A DNA stretch of 64,000 nt from the NCBI GenBank assembly GCA_002503845.1, contig DASO01000014.1:54809-118808 (forward strand), given 5' to 3'. Numbering within the stretch: the stretch's first letter is position 1; each line of letters starts with the position of its first letter. A program made the translations under genes and the position numbers. Below, one piece after another: positions 42,545-52,875 of the stretch. A model generated the notes under the pieces. It was not told the origin of the DNA. It searched no databases and saw only the letters and a list, made by a program, of their open reading frames with translations. This DNA is from Euryarchaeota archaeon UBA24 (GTDB taxonomy: Archaea; Halobacteriota; Halobacteria; Halobacteriales; Hikarchaeaceae).

Positions 42545-43191
42545 TGGCCATAATTGGCGTGGATGAAGCGGGAAAAGGACCAGTGATAGGATCGATGTTT
42601 GTTGTGGCAGCTAGGGTACAGTCAGAAGAGGACTTGCCGGATGACGTGGTGGATTCAAAAAAAATCACGGCAAGACGTAGGGAAGAAATTGCAGACAAAC
42701 TCGTCGAAGTGGAATCTTTCTCGATGAGTGCACAAGAAGTAACCATCGAAGAAATTGATAGACCGGATTCGAATATGAACATATTAACTGCAGAAGCTCA
42801 TGCGAGGGCGATATCAGAAATAGCTGAAAATGGAGATTACATATATGTGGATGCTGCCGATGTCAATCCGGAGCGTTTTGCTAGGAGGGTTCTAGATGGA
42901 TTGAATGTGGAAGTTCAGATTATTTCAGAGCACAGAGCGGATCAAAAGTATCCAATTGTTAGTGCAGCGAGCATACTCGCAAAAGTAGCGAGGGATTCGC
43001 ATGTTTCGGATTTGGCCAGGACATATGAGGATATTGGCAGTGGTTATCCTTCAGATAGTAGAACTATAGATTTTTTGGAGAGATATATTTTAGAGAATGG
43101 GACATTGCCCAATTGCGCGCGTAAATCCTGGAAAACAAGTAAAGATATAATGGGAAGAAACGCTCAAAAATCGATTGAAGAGTGGGATTAA
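42544..43191 (+). CDS. rnhB: Ribonuclease HII
   Basis: Cleaves RNA in RNA-DNA hybrids and at single ribonucleotides. 215 residues. Catalytic acids are D6 and E7 in GVDEAGKGPVIG, the Asp of YVDAADV (about residue 100) and a later Asp in KVARDSH (about 145). It starts in the last base of pus10 and converges on secD with an 8-base AT-rich gap. Confidence 0.93.
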   Translation: MAIIGVDEAGKGPVIGSMFVVAARVQSEEDLPDDVVDSKKITARRREEIADKLVEVESFSMSAQEVTIEEIDRPDSNMNILTAEAHARAISEIAENGDYIYVDAADVNPERFARRVLDGLNVEVQIISEHRADQKYPIVSAASILAKVARDSHVSDLARTYEDIGSGYPSDSRTIDFLERYILENGTLPNCARKSWKTSKDIMGRNAQKSIEEWD

Positions 43192-43199
43192 AATATAAT

Positions 43200-44735
43200 T
43201 TATTTTAATTTAAGTAAGAATTTTAGAATGTCACCATAGGCGGGACGTGTTATGAGTACCCCTATGAGAACGCCTAAAATTGTTACTATCGCAAAACCAC
43301 GGAGGTCGCCGAGTGAAAGTACAGCTAAGGGGCTCAGTGCAACTATGGTCGTCACTGCTGCTGCTCCAATGATCCAAAATGCTGCCCTGAAGCGATTACG
43401 GAATATTCTTGCTGAGGAAACAGAGCCTTCGGCCATGACTTCATCTGCGATGATGATTAAATCATCCACACCTGTTCCAATAACTGCTATAAATCCTGCA
43501 ATGTGGGAGAGGTCCAACGCTAGGCCAATACCAGAAGAGAAACCCAATAGGATGATAACTTCAGATAATGCAGTGATAACCATGGGGAAGGCTACTTTTA
43601 TTTCACCATAACGGAAGAACACTACTGCGGCGACTGCCAAGATGGCGATTAGGCCTATAAGAAATGAGTAGATTTTGAAATTCTCTGCCAAACTGGGAGA
43701 AACAAAATTGATTGTTCCAGAATCTAAATCGAGTGGTGCAGGTAACGCTCCAGCTCGGAGATTAAGACGAAGAGAATCTGCATTCGTTCTGTTTGTAGAG
43801 GTCATAACAAAATTCTTACTGTTGATGAACTCCCCTTTCGCCAATGAAGTAGAAAGACCGGGGGAGATAGATGCGGAGTAAACGATATCCCCATCTAAGA
43901 CGGTATGAATGCAATATCGCAGTTCTCGGGGGATTGAATTTGTACAAGTATTAGAATTGCTTTGAGAAGAAAATCCGTATTGCTGCATGTACATCTGAAA
44001 ATTCGAAGCTCCTTCTTCTGTCAAAGTGACAGGTACATGGGGAGACCCAATAGAAATAGTTGGGTCCTGAACGGTTCCAACGGTTGCTATGTCATCTTGT
44101 GTAAGTACGACTACAGTTCCCCATTCGTTAGTTTCGGTTGGGAATTGGATCATTACCTCCACTGATCCACGTTTTTCGACTAATTTTCGGACTTCATTGC
44201 TATTATAATTGGGAACCTCAATTATGATAAAATATTGACCAGATGGTGTTGTTGATTGTTGTACGGTTGCACCGGTAAGTCCAGATTCATCAAATTTTTT
44301 GTTAAGCACTTCAAGAGTAGTTTTTCGAGTTTGTGCAGTGACCCCTGGGCGGATTTCACCATGAGATAGGTTGGCACGAGAAAGGGCCAATCTGAAATCT
44401 TCTACCGGGATATCTGCAAATATTTCAAAAGTCCCAATCCCGTCTGGTCCTATTTTGGCATCGACGTCGCTGCGAGATAAAGAGGGAAATTGGCTTAACA
44501 TGGTTTCTTCTACATTTGATTCCTGATATCCGATGAAAGACACTTCTTCTACAGTCCAACCAACAAGCGGGGCCCGTACACGGGTGCCACCGGAAAGATC
44601 TAGTCCATAACTGAGGTTTAGATCCAAGCTATCGGAAGTAGAGGTGGAAGTTGATCCGATAGGAGAGATGACAATCACACTGAGGATTAGAAGAATTGAA
44701 AGGGCCAAGATACGCCAATTGGAACGAATATTCAT
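43200..44735 (-). CDS. secD: Protein-export membrane protein SecD
   Basis: RND-type accessory subunit of the Sec translocon that promotes release of exported proteins. 511 residues from the ATG at 44735 (MNIRSNW), overlapping the secF stop by four bases. It has one N-terminal span, a large external domain with LSYGLDLSGGTRV (about residues 39-51), and five C-terminal spans. Gene order secF-secD is the archaeal one. Confidence 0.92.
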   Translation of the reverse strand: MNIRSNWRILALSILLILSVIVISPIGSTSTSTSDSLDLNLSYGLDLSGGTRVRAPLVGWTVEEVSFIGYQESNVEETMLSQFPSLSRSDVDAKIGPDGIGTFEIFADIPVEDFRLALSRANLSHGEIRPGVTAQTRKTTLEVLNKKFDESGLTGATVQQSTTPSGQYFIIIEVPNYNSNEVRKLVEKRGSVEVMIQFPTETNEWGTVVVLTQDDIATVGTVQDPTISIGSPHVPVTLTEEGASNFQMYMQQYGFSSQSNSNTCTNSIPRELRYCIHTVLDGDIVYSASISPGLSTSLAKGEFINSKNFVMTSTNRTNADSLRLNLRAGALPAPLDLDSGTINFVSPSLAENFKIYSFLIGLIAILAVAAVVFFRYGEIKVAFPMVITALSEVIILLGFSSGIGLALDLSHIAGFIAVIGTGVDDLIIIADEVMAEGSVSSARIFRNRFRAAFWIIGAAAVTTIVALSPLAVLSLGDLRGFAIVTILGVLIGVLITRPAYGDILKFLLKLK

Positions 44736-45592
44736 TGCTGACCCTCGATGTACCAACGTAGGAGACTAAAGTTTAAGAGATAGGTGTTGAGCAAATCCAC
44801 AAGTAAGCCGAAAATAAGTACCACACCAATCGAGGTTAGAAGATCGACACCGAATAAAAATGAGGATATGGTCATAACGGTGATTGCAGAAAGTGATGTG
44901 AAAGTCATAGTAAGTCCAGTTCTCATAGCATTGTAAGTAGATTCGTAGAAGTTCCCTTTACGCTTTAATATATGATTTGTAAGTAATATATCAGAATCGA
45001 CACTATATCCTATTAACATTAATAAGGCTGCCACAGTACCCAAAGATAGTTGAATGCCCAGCAAATTCATAATAGCAAGAGGAATTAGAATGTCTCCTAA
45101 AGCAGAGAGGACTACTGCTACTGAAGGAATTAATTTTCTGAATAAAAAGAAAACAACAATAGCCATTCCAATAAACGCCATCATGATGCCAAGTAGTGCT
45201 AATGTTTGAGATTCTGCTCCAAAACTCGGGGAAGTACTTTGGACTGCTAAAACCTCGAAGCCAGCATTGTTTGAAGCAAGTTCTAACTGTTCGGGTTGAA
45301 CGGTGGAGGATTGGAATGTGACTATATATGCATTAGTTTGGGTTGCAATAGGCCGGATAGAATCGATAGGCCAATCAAATGTTGAATAAATGGGATCAGT
45401 TCCGCCATCAGAAATTAATGTAATTTCAGTTCCGCCAGTGAATTCTATTCCGGGGTTAACAGGTAATCCTGTAGCGAGATACCACCCGCCCAATACTAGA
45501 ATTGAGACCAATAAAAGAGTCAGAGGTATAGAAGCGAGTTGTTTATTCGAATATTTCTTAAAAGGAAAAGATTCGACGTTGAACTCAAACAT
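44732..45592 (-). CDS. secF: Protein-export membrane protein SecF
   Basis: Partner of SecD in protein export, 286 residues with six predicted spans. The N-terminal external loop contains PGIEFTGGTEI (about residues 47-57), and LLMLIGYSVDSDILL (about 190-204) is the family signature in span 4. Translationally coupled to secD. Its start faces pepF across a 107-base gap. Confidence 0.92.
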   Translation of the reverse strand: MFEFNVESFPFKKYSNKQLASIPLTLLLVSILVLGGWYLATGLPVNPGIEFTGGTEITLISDGGTDPIYSTFDWPIDSIRPIATQTNAYIVTFQSSTVQPEQLELASNNAGFEVLAVQSTSPSFGAESQTLALLGIMMAFIGMAIVVFFLFRKLIPSVAVVLSALGDILIPLAIMNLLGIQLSLGTVAALLMLIGYSVDSDILLTNHILKRKGNFYESTYNAMRTGLTMTFTSLSAITVMTISSFLFGVDLLTSIGVVLIFGLLVDLLNTYLLNFSLLRWYIEGQQ

Positions 45593-45699
45593 ACGAATTA
45601 GCGGTGTTAGTTAGAGCGGATAAAGCTTACTACAGCGAATTTGTAAATCGGTAACGAAGAGAAGGTAAGAATTACAGTCGGTCGCTACTAAAGCCTATC

Positions 45700-47499
45700 A
45701 TGGAAAAGGTCCCAGAAAGGTCAGAAATTGCTCAAAAATATAAATGGGATTTGGAAAGTATATATTCTGAAAATGGTGAATGGAGAAATTCACTTGAGAT
45801 TGTCAAGAAAAGATTGGATGGATTTGAACTATATGAAGGAAGGGTTTGTGAAAGTGGAGATACTTTACTAGAGTTATTGGATCTATCGGAGTCAGTGATG
45901 CGAGAGATGGGAATGGTGATTTCATATGCAAAATTGCACTCCGATGAAGACAGAAGAAACCAAAAATATCAATCTATGTTGATTGAAGCTAGATCGGTGG
46001 CGGCAAAACTAGGGGGAGTGACTAGTTTCATTGAGCCAGAAATTCAAGAACTAGATTACGAAAAATTAGAATTGTTATTGAAATCAAATGCGGGACTTGA
46101 TATTTATCACCATTATTTAAACGAAATAATCCGGGTGAAAGATCATGTTCGTTCGGCAGAGGTTGAGGGACTATTGGCAGATATGGGAGAAATATTTTCG
46201 GCCCCAAGTGAGGTTTATGGATTATTAATGAATGCAGATATATCGTTTCCAAAAGTTAGAGGGGAGGATCAAGAGTTAATTGAGATCACCCACGTAAACT
46301 TCACTAAATTTATGAGAGAAGGTGAGAGGGGGCTTAGAAAGAAAGTTTATCAGAAATTTTATGGAGAAATGGGGAGATTCAGAAATACCATAGGGTCCAT
46401 GTTGAAGAATAATATTATTGTAGATGTCAAAATAGCCCGGGCACATAATTATGAAAATGCAAGGGATGCTGCGATGGACGGGTCGAATATCCCGACAGAG
46501 GTGTATGATGGATTGGTGAATACAGTTAAAGAGAATCTCCATGTTTTGCATCGACATGTTGAATTAAAAAAGAAGAGTCAAGAATTGAATCAGATGAAAA
46601 TGTGGGACCTATATGTTCCAATATCTCATGGAAAAAGTCCAACAGTAGAATACGATCAGGCATTAGAATACGTGGTTGAATCGGTGTCGCCTCTTGGGGA
46701 AGAATATGAAAATGGGCTCAAAGATGGTGTTAATTCGGGGTGGATTGACGTGTATGAAAATCGTGGGAAGTACTCTGGAGCATATAGTGGAGGGACTTAT
46801 GACACAAAACCATTCATACTTATGAATTATCAGAATGATATTCAGTCTATGTTTACTCTGGCTCATGAGCTAGGGCATTCAATGCACTCTAGATTGACCA
46901 ACGCGTCTCAGCCGTATGTGTATTCAGGTTATGACATATTTGTAGCAGAGGTTGCATCTCTTGTTAATGAGACTCTTCTGACAAATTACCTTTTAGAAAC
47001 AGTAGAAGATGAATCATTCAAGATTCACGTTCTTGATGAAGCTATAGAGAGATTCAGAAGTACATTGTTTAGGCAAACTATGTTTGCTGATTTTGAACAT
47101 CAAATTCATAATGTTGTAGAATCAGGAGGGGCATTGATTCCAGATACATTTGATGAGATATATAGAAAAATAAAAAGTGAATTTTACGAGCCAATTGGCA
47201 TGGATAAATACATACAGAGGGAATGGATGCGAATTCCGCACTTTTATTATAACTATTATGTGTATCAGTATGCTACAGGCATCTCTGCTGCAGTGTCACT
47301 GGCGCAGAGTCTGATAAAGGGGGATAGTTGCCAACAGGATAGATATATTTCATTTCTCAAATCGGGGTCAAGTGAGTACCCCTTAGAGTTGCTGAAAGAA
47401 ACAGGAGTGAACATGATATCAAAAGAACCAATTGAAAAATCTATATCAGTTTACGAAGACTATCTTACAGAAATGGAATTGATTATTGGTGATGGATAG
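45700..47499 (+). CDS. pepF: Oligoendopeptidase F (M3 metallopeptidase)
   Basis: Cytosolic zinc peptidase that degrades oligopeptides. 599 residues. The zinc motif HELGH is in LAHELGHSMHS (about residues 389-399), and the third ligand Glu lies about 25 residues later in FVAEVASLVNE. No signal peptide. Two bases separate it from pdaD. Confidence 0.93.
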   Translation: MEKVPERSEIAQKYKWDLESIYSENGEWRNSLEIVKKRLDGFELYEGRVCESGDTLLELLDLSESVMREMGMVISYAKLHSDEDRRNQKYQSMLIEARSVAAKLGGVTSFIEPEIQELDYEKLELLLKSNAGLDIYHHYLNEIIRVKDHVRSAEVEGLLADMGEIFSAPSEVYGLLMNADISFPKVRGEDQELIEITHVNFTKFMREGERGLRKKVYQKFYGEMGRFRNTIGSMLKNNIIVDVKIARAHNYENARDAAMDGSNIPTEVYDGLVNTVKENLHVLHRHVELKKKSQELNQMKMWDLYVPISHGKSPTVEYDQALEYVVESVSPLGEEYENGLKDGVNSGWIDVYENRGKYSGAYSGGTYDTKPFILMNYQNDIQSMFTLAHELGHSMHSRLTNASQPYVYSGYDIFVAEVASLVNETLLTNYLLETVEDESFKIHVLDEAIERFRSTLFRQTMFADFEHQIHNVVESGGALIPDTFDEIYRKIKSEFYEPIGMDKYIQREWMRIPHFYYNYYVYQYATGISAAVSLAQSLIKGDSCQQDRYISFLKSGSSEYPLELLKETGVNMISKEPIEKSISVYEDYLTEMELIIGDG

Positions 47500-47501
47500 A
47501 T

Positions 47502-47990
47502 ATGCAAATTGATACGATGGCAATAAGAATCACGTGTGGGTCGGGAGAAGGTCCAACGGAAATAGCATCGTATGATGCCGCCCTTCATGAAGCTGGGATA
47601 AGTAATTACAATCTAGTACAGGTTTCATCGATGATTCCGAGAGGAGCAGGAGTAGAAGTTGTCAAGAAAATGCCAGATTTGGGGCCGTTTGGGGATAGGC
47701 TCTGGGTAGTTCAAGCGAAAACCACGTTGAAGGGGAGGAATAAAAAAGCGGTCGCAGGTTTGGCGTGGGCCAAGGGGGAGAAAGCAGGGATATTCTATGA
47801 ATCGTCTGGAGGAGATGATGAAGAGGATGTCAGAAAAGAACTGAATCAGGGGATAGAATATTGCAAAGGCCTCAGAGACTGGGAATTTGGAGATACGAAT
47901 ATGAAAATAAATAGCTCCGATATAAGTAAAAGTGAGTTTGTGACATCGGTGGTTGTGGGTGTGTATGGAAAAAGTGAGAATATGTTTTAG
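47502..47990 (+). CDS. pdaD: Pyruvoyl-dependent arginine decarboxylase
   Basis: Makes agmatine from arginine, used by archaea for polyamines and for the agmatidine of tRNA-Ile(CAU). The proenzyme cleaves itself at the Ser-Ser in VSSMIP (S42-S43 from the first ATG), turning the second Ser into the pyruvoyl group. 162 residues; ATG at 47517 (MAIRITCGSGEG) fits the family start equally well. Follows pepF by two bases. Confidence 0.9.
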   Translation: MQIDTMAIRITCGSGEGPTEIASYDAALHEAGISNYNLVQVSSMIPRGAGVEVVKKMPDLGPFGDRLWVVQAKTTLKGRNKKAVAGLAWAKGEKAGIFYESSGGDDEEDVRKELNQGIEYCKGLRDWEFGDTNMKINSSDISKSEFVTSVVVGVYGKSENMF

Positions 47991-47999
47991 GAACAGGTA

Positions 48000-49799
48000 T
48001 TATTTTCCCCAAAAAGGATCTTTAGTTCGTTTTACTTGGGCAAAGCGAGAGAGAGTTTCGCATTCATCATTTCGAAGATCGTCGTAGAAAGTATCTTCCA
48101 ATGCTTTAACATGTTTCTCATGGACATCTACCCAAAGTTCAGATTTTTCATCTACTTGTCGTCCGATGGTGGGGCCATCAAGAGAGACGCTTACTTGTTC
48201 TCCGATTTTTGCTTGAGTGACTGATTCTCCTTGGTGGTGGATATCTTTGACAAATCCTATTCTTTTAAATTCATCTTGAAGAGGGATAGCTACTGGTGCA
48301 CCTTTTTGAAGGGTCCCAGAAAGTATTTCTACCCCTACAATTGCCGGATTTGATTGTCGAAAAATATGGTTTTCGAGTATCTGGAAATGTGCAGGTCGAG
48401 TTAATTTCTCGAAAAGGTTCTTCCGCCTATACGAAGACAGTTCTTCGGTGTAAGATTCGTACTCTTCAAGGAGGTGGTAGATGACATCGTTTGTAAGAAT
48501 TTTAACATCTTTTTCCCGTGCGTGGCGTGCCGCATCTTCTATTAAATTAACATTGAAACCCAAGATGAGTCGATATTGTTTTTTATCGGTAGTACTAGCT
48601 AATGAAATATCCCTGGGTGCTATATCACCAACTGATGCTCGCATTACAGGAATTTCTATGTCAGAGAGTGCCTTGGAAAGTGCCTCAAGACTGCCGAGAG
48701 TATCAGCGCGAATTACAACTCCAGAATCTTGTGTATCGATCTTTGCTTTTTCTAACTCGGATTCTATTTCGAGGAGGATGGAATCAATATTTGAATCGCG
48801 GACTGATCGGAGGGGAGATCCCACTAAAACGTTGGAAAGGTTTGGTGCTGCAATTCGGATTCCAGATGCTGCAGTGACATAGGAGGTTCGGGTAAAAAGG
48901 TTATTAGAATTTGACTCGGAAAGTGGCAAGAGGCTGAAAAGCGCGCGGACATTCGTAGAGATGGGACCGTCGAGCCCTCCAACTACCATTTGATCATCTT
49001 CGGAGAGACTACCATCATATAGGATTGCATCGATTACAATTCCGAGTCCTCGCTCTTCTTTAACTTCAAGTACTATGCCTTTCCCAGGACCAGTTATATC
49101 GACTGACATAGATTCTCGCATATATTTTTGAGTCAGGCCCATCAATACAGCGAGTAAATCGGGAATTCCTTCGCAGGTTCGGGCACTAGTTGGTATTATG
49201 CCTAACGTTTTGCTGAAATCAGATACTTTCCAGTAATAATCAGAAGTGAATCCGAATGTAGAAAGTTCACCGACTAATTCATAGAATTTTTGATCTAGAG
49301 CTAATCGGACGCGTTCTGGTTGGGAAGTATAGCTAGTTACAGAAGCAGAGTTTTGATGTGAATTCCAGCCAGGGATGGTATCAATTTTGTTGGCACAAAC
49401 TATGAACGGTGTTTTGGAATTTCGGAGGATATTTAGGGCTTCTTTTGTCTGGGGTTGAAATCCGTCATTTATATCGACAACTAGGATCGCTATGTCAGCT
49501 AGAGATCCACCTCTAGATCGAAGGGTTGTGAATAGTTGATGTCCAGGGGTGTCTATGAAAAGTAATCCAGGTAACTCTAGACTTTCAGAACTGACAAGAG
49601 AACCAGCCATATTTGAGACTATGTCAATTGGGACAGTGGTGATTCCTATATGCTGAGTGATTGCTCCTGCTTCAGTGTCTGTTATAGAAGATCCCCGTAT
49701 GCTATCAAGTAAAGTGGTTTTTCCGTGATCGACGTGTCCGAGTACCGATATGATAGGAGTTCGAAAGAGGTCTTGGTTATTAATGTTCTTTTTTGGCAT
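48000..49799 (-). CDS. infB: Translation initiation factor IF-2 (aIF5B)
   Basis: Ribosome-dependent GTPase that joins subunits during initiation. 599 residues, the compact archaeal form. G motifs are GHVDHGKT (21-28), DTPGH and NKID; the C-terminal domains II-IV follow with QSNPAIVGVEIL. No intein interrupts it, unlike many haloarchaeal infB genes. Divergent from the PRC-barrel gene. Confidence 0.95.
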   Translation of the reverse strand: MPKKNINNQDLFRTPIISVLGHVDHGKTTLLDSIRGSSITDTEAGAITQHIGITTVPIDIVSNMAGSLVSSESLELPGLLFIDTPGHQLFTTLRSRGGSLADIAILVVDINDGFQPQTKEALNILRNSKTPFIVCANKIDTIPGWNSHQNSASVTSYTSQPERVRLALDQKFYELVGELSTFGFTSDYYWKVSDFSKTLGIIPTSARTCEGIPDLLAVLMGLTQKYMRESMSVDITGPGKGIVLEVKEERGLGIVIDAILYDGSLSEDDQMVVGGLDGPISTNVRALFSLLPLSESNSNNLFTRTSYVTAASGIRIAAPNLSNVLVGSPLRSVRDSNIDSILLEIESELEKAKIDTQDSGVVIRADTLGSLEALSKALSDIEIPVMRASVGDIAPRDISLASTTDKKQYRLILGFNVNLIEDAARHAREKDVKILTNDVIYHLLEEYESYTEELSSYRRKNLFEKLTRPAHFQILENHIFRQSNPAIVGVEILSGTLQKGAPVAIPLQDEFKRIGFVKDIHHQGESVTQAKIGEQVSVSLDGPTIGRQVDEKSELWVDVHEKHVKALEDTFYDDLRNDECETLSRFAQVKRTKDPFWGK

Positions 49800-49880
49800 C
49801 TGTATCTCCTCAGGCTATGATCAATGTTATCCATCCATACCGAACATTAAAATCATCTATCTAACTGATATTTCTCCGTG

Positions 49881-49890
49881 AGTATTATGC
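49881..49890 (+). promoter_or_regulatory. TATA-like element for the PRC-barrel gene
   Basis: AGTATTATGC is centred about 27-28 bases before the ATG at 49913. A weak ribosome-binding AGGGAG also precedes that ATG. Confidence 0.35.
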
Positions 49891-49912
49891 TTGTTGAAAA
49901 GATATAGGGAGT

Positions 49913-50179
49913 ATGACAGACATATTAGCACAAAACCTAATTGAAAAGGGAGTTATGAGAAATGATGGAAAGGAGATGGGGACTTTGGAGAATATAACTG
50001 TAGATCTTCAAACGGGTAAGCTTGAATCGATCGTGGTGAGACCAAAAGAAGATATCGTTCAGAGTGATTTTGAGGGTTATGATAAGAATTCAGAAGGAAA
50101 TTTTCTTGTTCCAGTGGGCTTGGTTGAATCGGTGACGGATAACATTATGGTTAAAGATATCAAAGAGTTAATGAGTTAA
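49913..50179 (+). CDS. PRC-barrel domain protein
   Basis: 88-residue single PRC-barrel domain: GKEMGTLENITVDLQTG is followed by VRPKED and VPVGLVESV. Small PRC-barrel proteins are common in archaea next to translation genes; some are thought to act in ribosome biogenesis or cell division. It lies 11 bases before nob1, an rRNA-processing gene, which favours an RNA-related role by context. Confidence 0.85.
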   Translation: MTDILAQNLIEKGVMRNDGKEMGTLENITVDLQTGKLESIVVRPKEDIVQSDFEGYDKNSEGNFLVPVGLVESVTDNIMVKDIKELMS

Positions 50180-50190
50180 AATTAGCGGGC

Positions 50191-50652
50191 ATGTATATCT
50201 TGGATTCCTCTGCGTTTATTAGAGGCCACACGAAAGAGAGGAATATCACAACAGTGGCAGAAGTTTCAGAGGAATTGAAGGGGGAAGCACGTTTGCGTTT
50301 TGAAGCTATGAGAGGAGGAGGTATGCAGATACAAGTACCACAGGAAAGGACTATTGAAGAAGTAATTCGGATATCTAAAAAAACAGGAGACCATACTGTT
50401 CTTTCTAGAACGGATATTTGTTTAATTGCTGCTGCAATGGAATTAGAAGGAGTATTAGTAACTGATGATTATGCAATTCAAAATACGGCTGCAGAAATTG
50501 GATTAATGGTCGAAGGGATCGCGATGGAAACCATCAAAGATAAAAGAAATTGGATATTCAAATGTGGGAGTTGTGGAAAGGAAAGTAGAACTATGCAGAA
50601 AGACTGTCCGATATGCGGGGGTCAGTTAAATAGAAAAAATCCCTCAAAATAA
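50191..50652 (+). CDS. nob1: rRNA maturation endonuclease Nob1
   Basis: PIN-domain endonuclease that trims the 3' end of 16S rRNA. 153 residues: acidic residues D5, D75 and D92/D93 of the PIN site, then a zinc ribbon C125-X2-C128 and C139-X2-C142. The 3' end overlaps the convergent CPBP protease gene by nine bases. Confidence 0.92.
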   Translation: MYILDSSAFIRGHTKERNITTVAEVSEELKGEARLRFEAMRGGGMQIQVPQERTIEEVIRISKKTGDHTVLSRTDICLIAAAMELEGVLVTDDYAIQNTAAEIGLMVEGIAMETIKDKRNWIFKCGSCGKESRTMQKDCPICGGQLNRKNPSK

Positions 50653-51444
50653 GAGAAGAGAGGATATTGTAGCAGTTATATCAGTAGTGATATTGATATA
50701 GAAAACGGCGAAAATGATTGAATCATAGATGCCATGCAGCAATGCGGCTGTGACTATATTTTTAGTCTGATAGTATACGATTCCAATGATAACCGATAAA
50801 ATGAAAATTACAGCGAGTGCATTGAGAGCGGGGAGGGGGTTTTGGAATAATGAATCTCCGGCGTAGGCAGAGATATGAACGGCAGAGAAAATAATACTTG
50901 ATATGAAAATAGAACCAATTGGGGAAAATGAACTATACAAAGATTTTTGAATAATATTTCGATATAACAATTCTTCAAGTGGGCCAACGAGTAAAAGGGA
51001 GATCGGAATGAGCAAGAGTATTAGTTCAGGGGAAGATGAGACTATATTTTCAACAGAATGGGATGTTGTTTCAACACCGAAATATGTGAATAAGATACCG
51101 ATGATTAAGAGTATTGAAAAAAGTGTGATTAAACCAGATATAATATAGAAGACATCGCGCCAGGTGGGGAAATTAATATCAAGAAAAGTAAAAGGCGTAT
51201 TTGTACGGCGCATGTAGAACAAAAAAATTGTCAAAATGCCCATACAAAAAGCAAGTGATGTTAGAAGAAGTCCCCAGAGAGGATCTGTAAGAATGTCCAC
51301 GCCAACAATTAGAACGAATATTACGCTCCAGAATGCGATTGCGATTAAACCAGATATACCAATTAAAGTGGCAAAAAATATCTCTTTTAGTGGTTGTTTT
51401 GACTTTTGTTGTGGAGGAGTTAATAAATTAGAGAGAAGAGACAT
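50644..51444 (-). CDS. CPBP (CAAX-like) intramembrane metalloprotease
   Basis: Membrane protease of the Abi/CPBP family, 266 residues with about eight spans. Active-site motif EEXXXR is E157-E158-R162 in GPLEELLYRN, with a second His at 190 in FSAVHIS. Substrates are unknown. Five bases separate it from pgi on the same strand, so it is probably the downstream gene of a pgi unit. Confidence 0.87.
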   Translation of the reverse strand: MSLLSNLLTPPQQKSKQPLKEIFFATLIGISGLIAIAFWSVIFVLIVGVDILTDPLWGLLLTSLAFCMGILTIFLFYMRRTNTPFTFLDINFPTWRDVFYIISGLITLFSILLIIGILFTYFGVETTSHSVENIVSSSPELILLLIPISLLLVGPLEELLYRNIIQKSLYSSFSPIGSIFISSIIFSAVHISAYAGDSLFQNPLPALNALAVIFILSVIIGIVYYQTKNIVTAALLHGIYDSIIFAVFYINITTDITATISSLLLF

Positions 51445-51449
51445 TAGTA

Positions 51450-52745
51450 TTATTTTTTAATCCAATGGGAATTCTTATTTTGAGTAGAACTCGATTCGGA
51501 ACTAGTTTTCCCAGTTAAAATATCCTTTAATGCTTGTTTTCCCCATTCAACCGCAGGTTGGTCAAAGCCGTTTATACCTTGTAGTTCTGCAAAGAGGATA
51601 CAAGACGCCATGCAACCATGTAAAAGCTCCCCGATGCTGTAGGGATTTAGTTGATCGAGCTCTATCCGAATAGAAGGACATCCCGCTTCTGCTAGACTTG
51701 CTTCTGTTGTTTGAAGTTCAGTTCTTAGTAAAGTTTCCAGTGGTAGGTTTGAGAGATAATCAAAATCTTCGAATTCCGAAGGGGGTATATTTAACTCAGT
51801 TTTATGGTCAACGATATCGATGAATGTCACCATGAGATTTCTTTTTCCAGCTCGGTAAAGCTGAAGTTGGGAATGCTGATCGGTGGCGCCCATTGCTCGG
51901 AGGGGGATTTGTCCAATTCCGTCTTTTCCGAGGCTTTCAGACCACAACTGGGCAAACCATTCAGTGAAAGTCTCTAGATGTTCTGAATAAGGCATGAGAG
52001 AATTGGAAGTGATGCCTAAATTAAATAATTCAGAGGTAATTGCACCATAAGCATAAGGGGGAGAATTGTAGATAGATGTGGAGAGAGAATCAAATCCGTT
52101 TTGTGCCCCTTTGAGAATTTCTTCTACAGGCCCACCCAAAATTGAGATGGGTGCGAGACTTACTGAGGATAGGGCTGAGAAACGTCCTGGGATGGATTCG
52201 GGAAAGGGGAGGAGGGGGAGGTCGTATTTGTTGGAGAGGTCATAGAGAGTGCCAGTACCAGAGGTGGTCACAAAAGTTTGAGAAGTCCAATCTATGTTCT
52301 GTTTGTTCATGTGATCTCGGACTACTAAGAAATTAGAAATGGTTTCAATGGTAGAACCAGAAAGAGAAACGATATTAACAACTGTATCTGTAAAATCGAT
52401 ATTGGTGAGTATATTTAGATTTGCTGAAGGGTCTATATTATCAAGTACATAATGGCCAGAAAGTCCAAGTGATGTTGAGAGTGTTGCAGAGCCCAATGCG
52501 CTCCCGCCTATTCCAATTGTGAGCACATTGGAGAAATCAGAGAAATGCTCGGTAAAATCGAGTAATTGTTTTGTTTCTTCGGGAGATAATAGGTTGAGGG
52601 CGGCATATCCAAAGCTATTGTCGTGGATCTTAGGTACTATAGTTGTATGGATAGCATCGACTTGGCGATCTAAAGAGTCTAGAGTATCAGAAGACATGCC
52701 AGGAGATGCAACTGTATCAAGACTGTTCCCAATGTCTATCCGCAT
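51450..52745 (-). CDS. pgi: Glucose-6-phosphate isomerase
   Basis: Interconverts glucose-6-phosphate and fructose-6-phosphate. I place the start at the ATG at 52745 (MRIDIGNSL), giving 431 residues, the haloarchaeal size; the frame continues open to 53225 but that part is antisense to another gene and unlike any Pgi. Motifs are TIGIGGSALG (about residues 79-88), SLSGSTIET (about 135) and the C-terminal QPAVEWGKQ with the catalytic Lys. Confidence 0.9.
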   Translation of the reverse strand: MRIDIGNSLDTVASPGMSSDTLDSLDRQVDAIHTTIVPKIHDNSFGYAALNLLSPEETKQLLDFTEHFSDFSNVLTIGIGGSALGSATLSTSLGLSGHYVLDNIDPSANLNILTNIDFTDTVVNIVSLSGSTIETISNFLVVRDHMNKQNIDWTSQTFVTTSGTGTLYDLSNKYDLPLLPFPESIPGRFSALSSVSLAPISILGGPVEEILKGAQNGFDSLSTSIYNSPPYAYGAITSELFNLGITSNSLMPYSEHLETFTEWFAQLWSESLGKDGIGQIPLRAMGATDQHSQLQLYRAGKRNLMVTFIDIVDHKTELNIPPSEFEDFDYLSNLPLETLLRTELQTTEASLAEAGCPSIRIELDQLNPYSIGELLHGCMASCILFAELQGINGFDQPAVEWGKQALKDILTGKTSSESSSTQNKNSHWIKK

Positions 52746-52875
52746 ATATTCTTCTGTGACGCTCGTGGACAAATCTGCTTTGGTTCGAGGACTAGCAACT
52801 TCAGATGCTATAAGTAGATGGTGAAAGTAGAAATAGATAATATAGTTCGGTGGAGAAGATAGGTAGATAACGGAT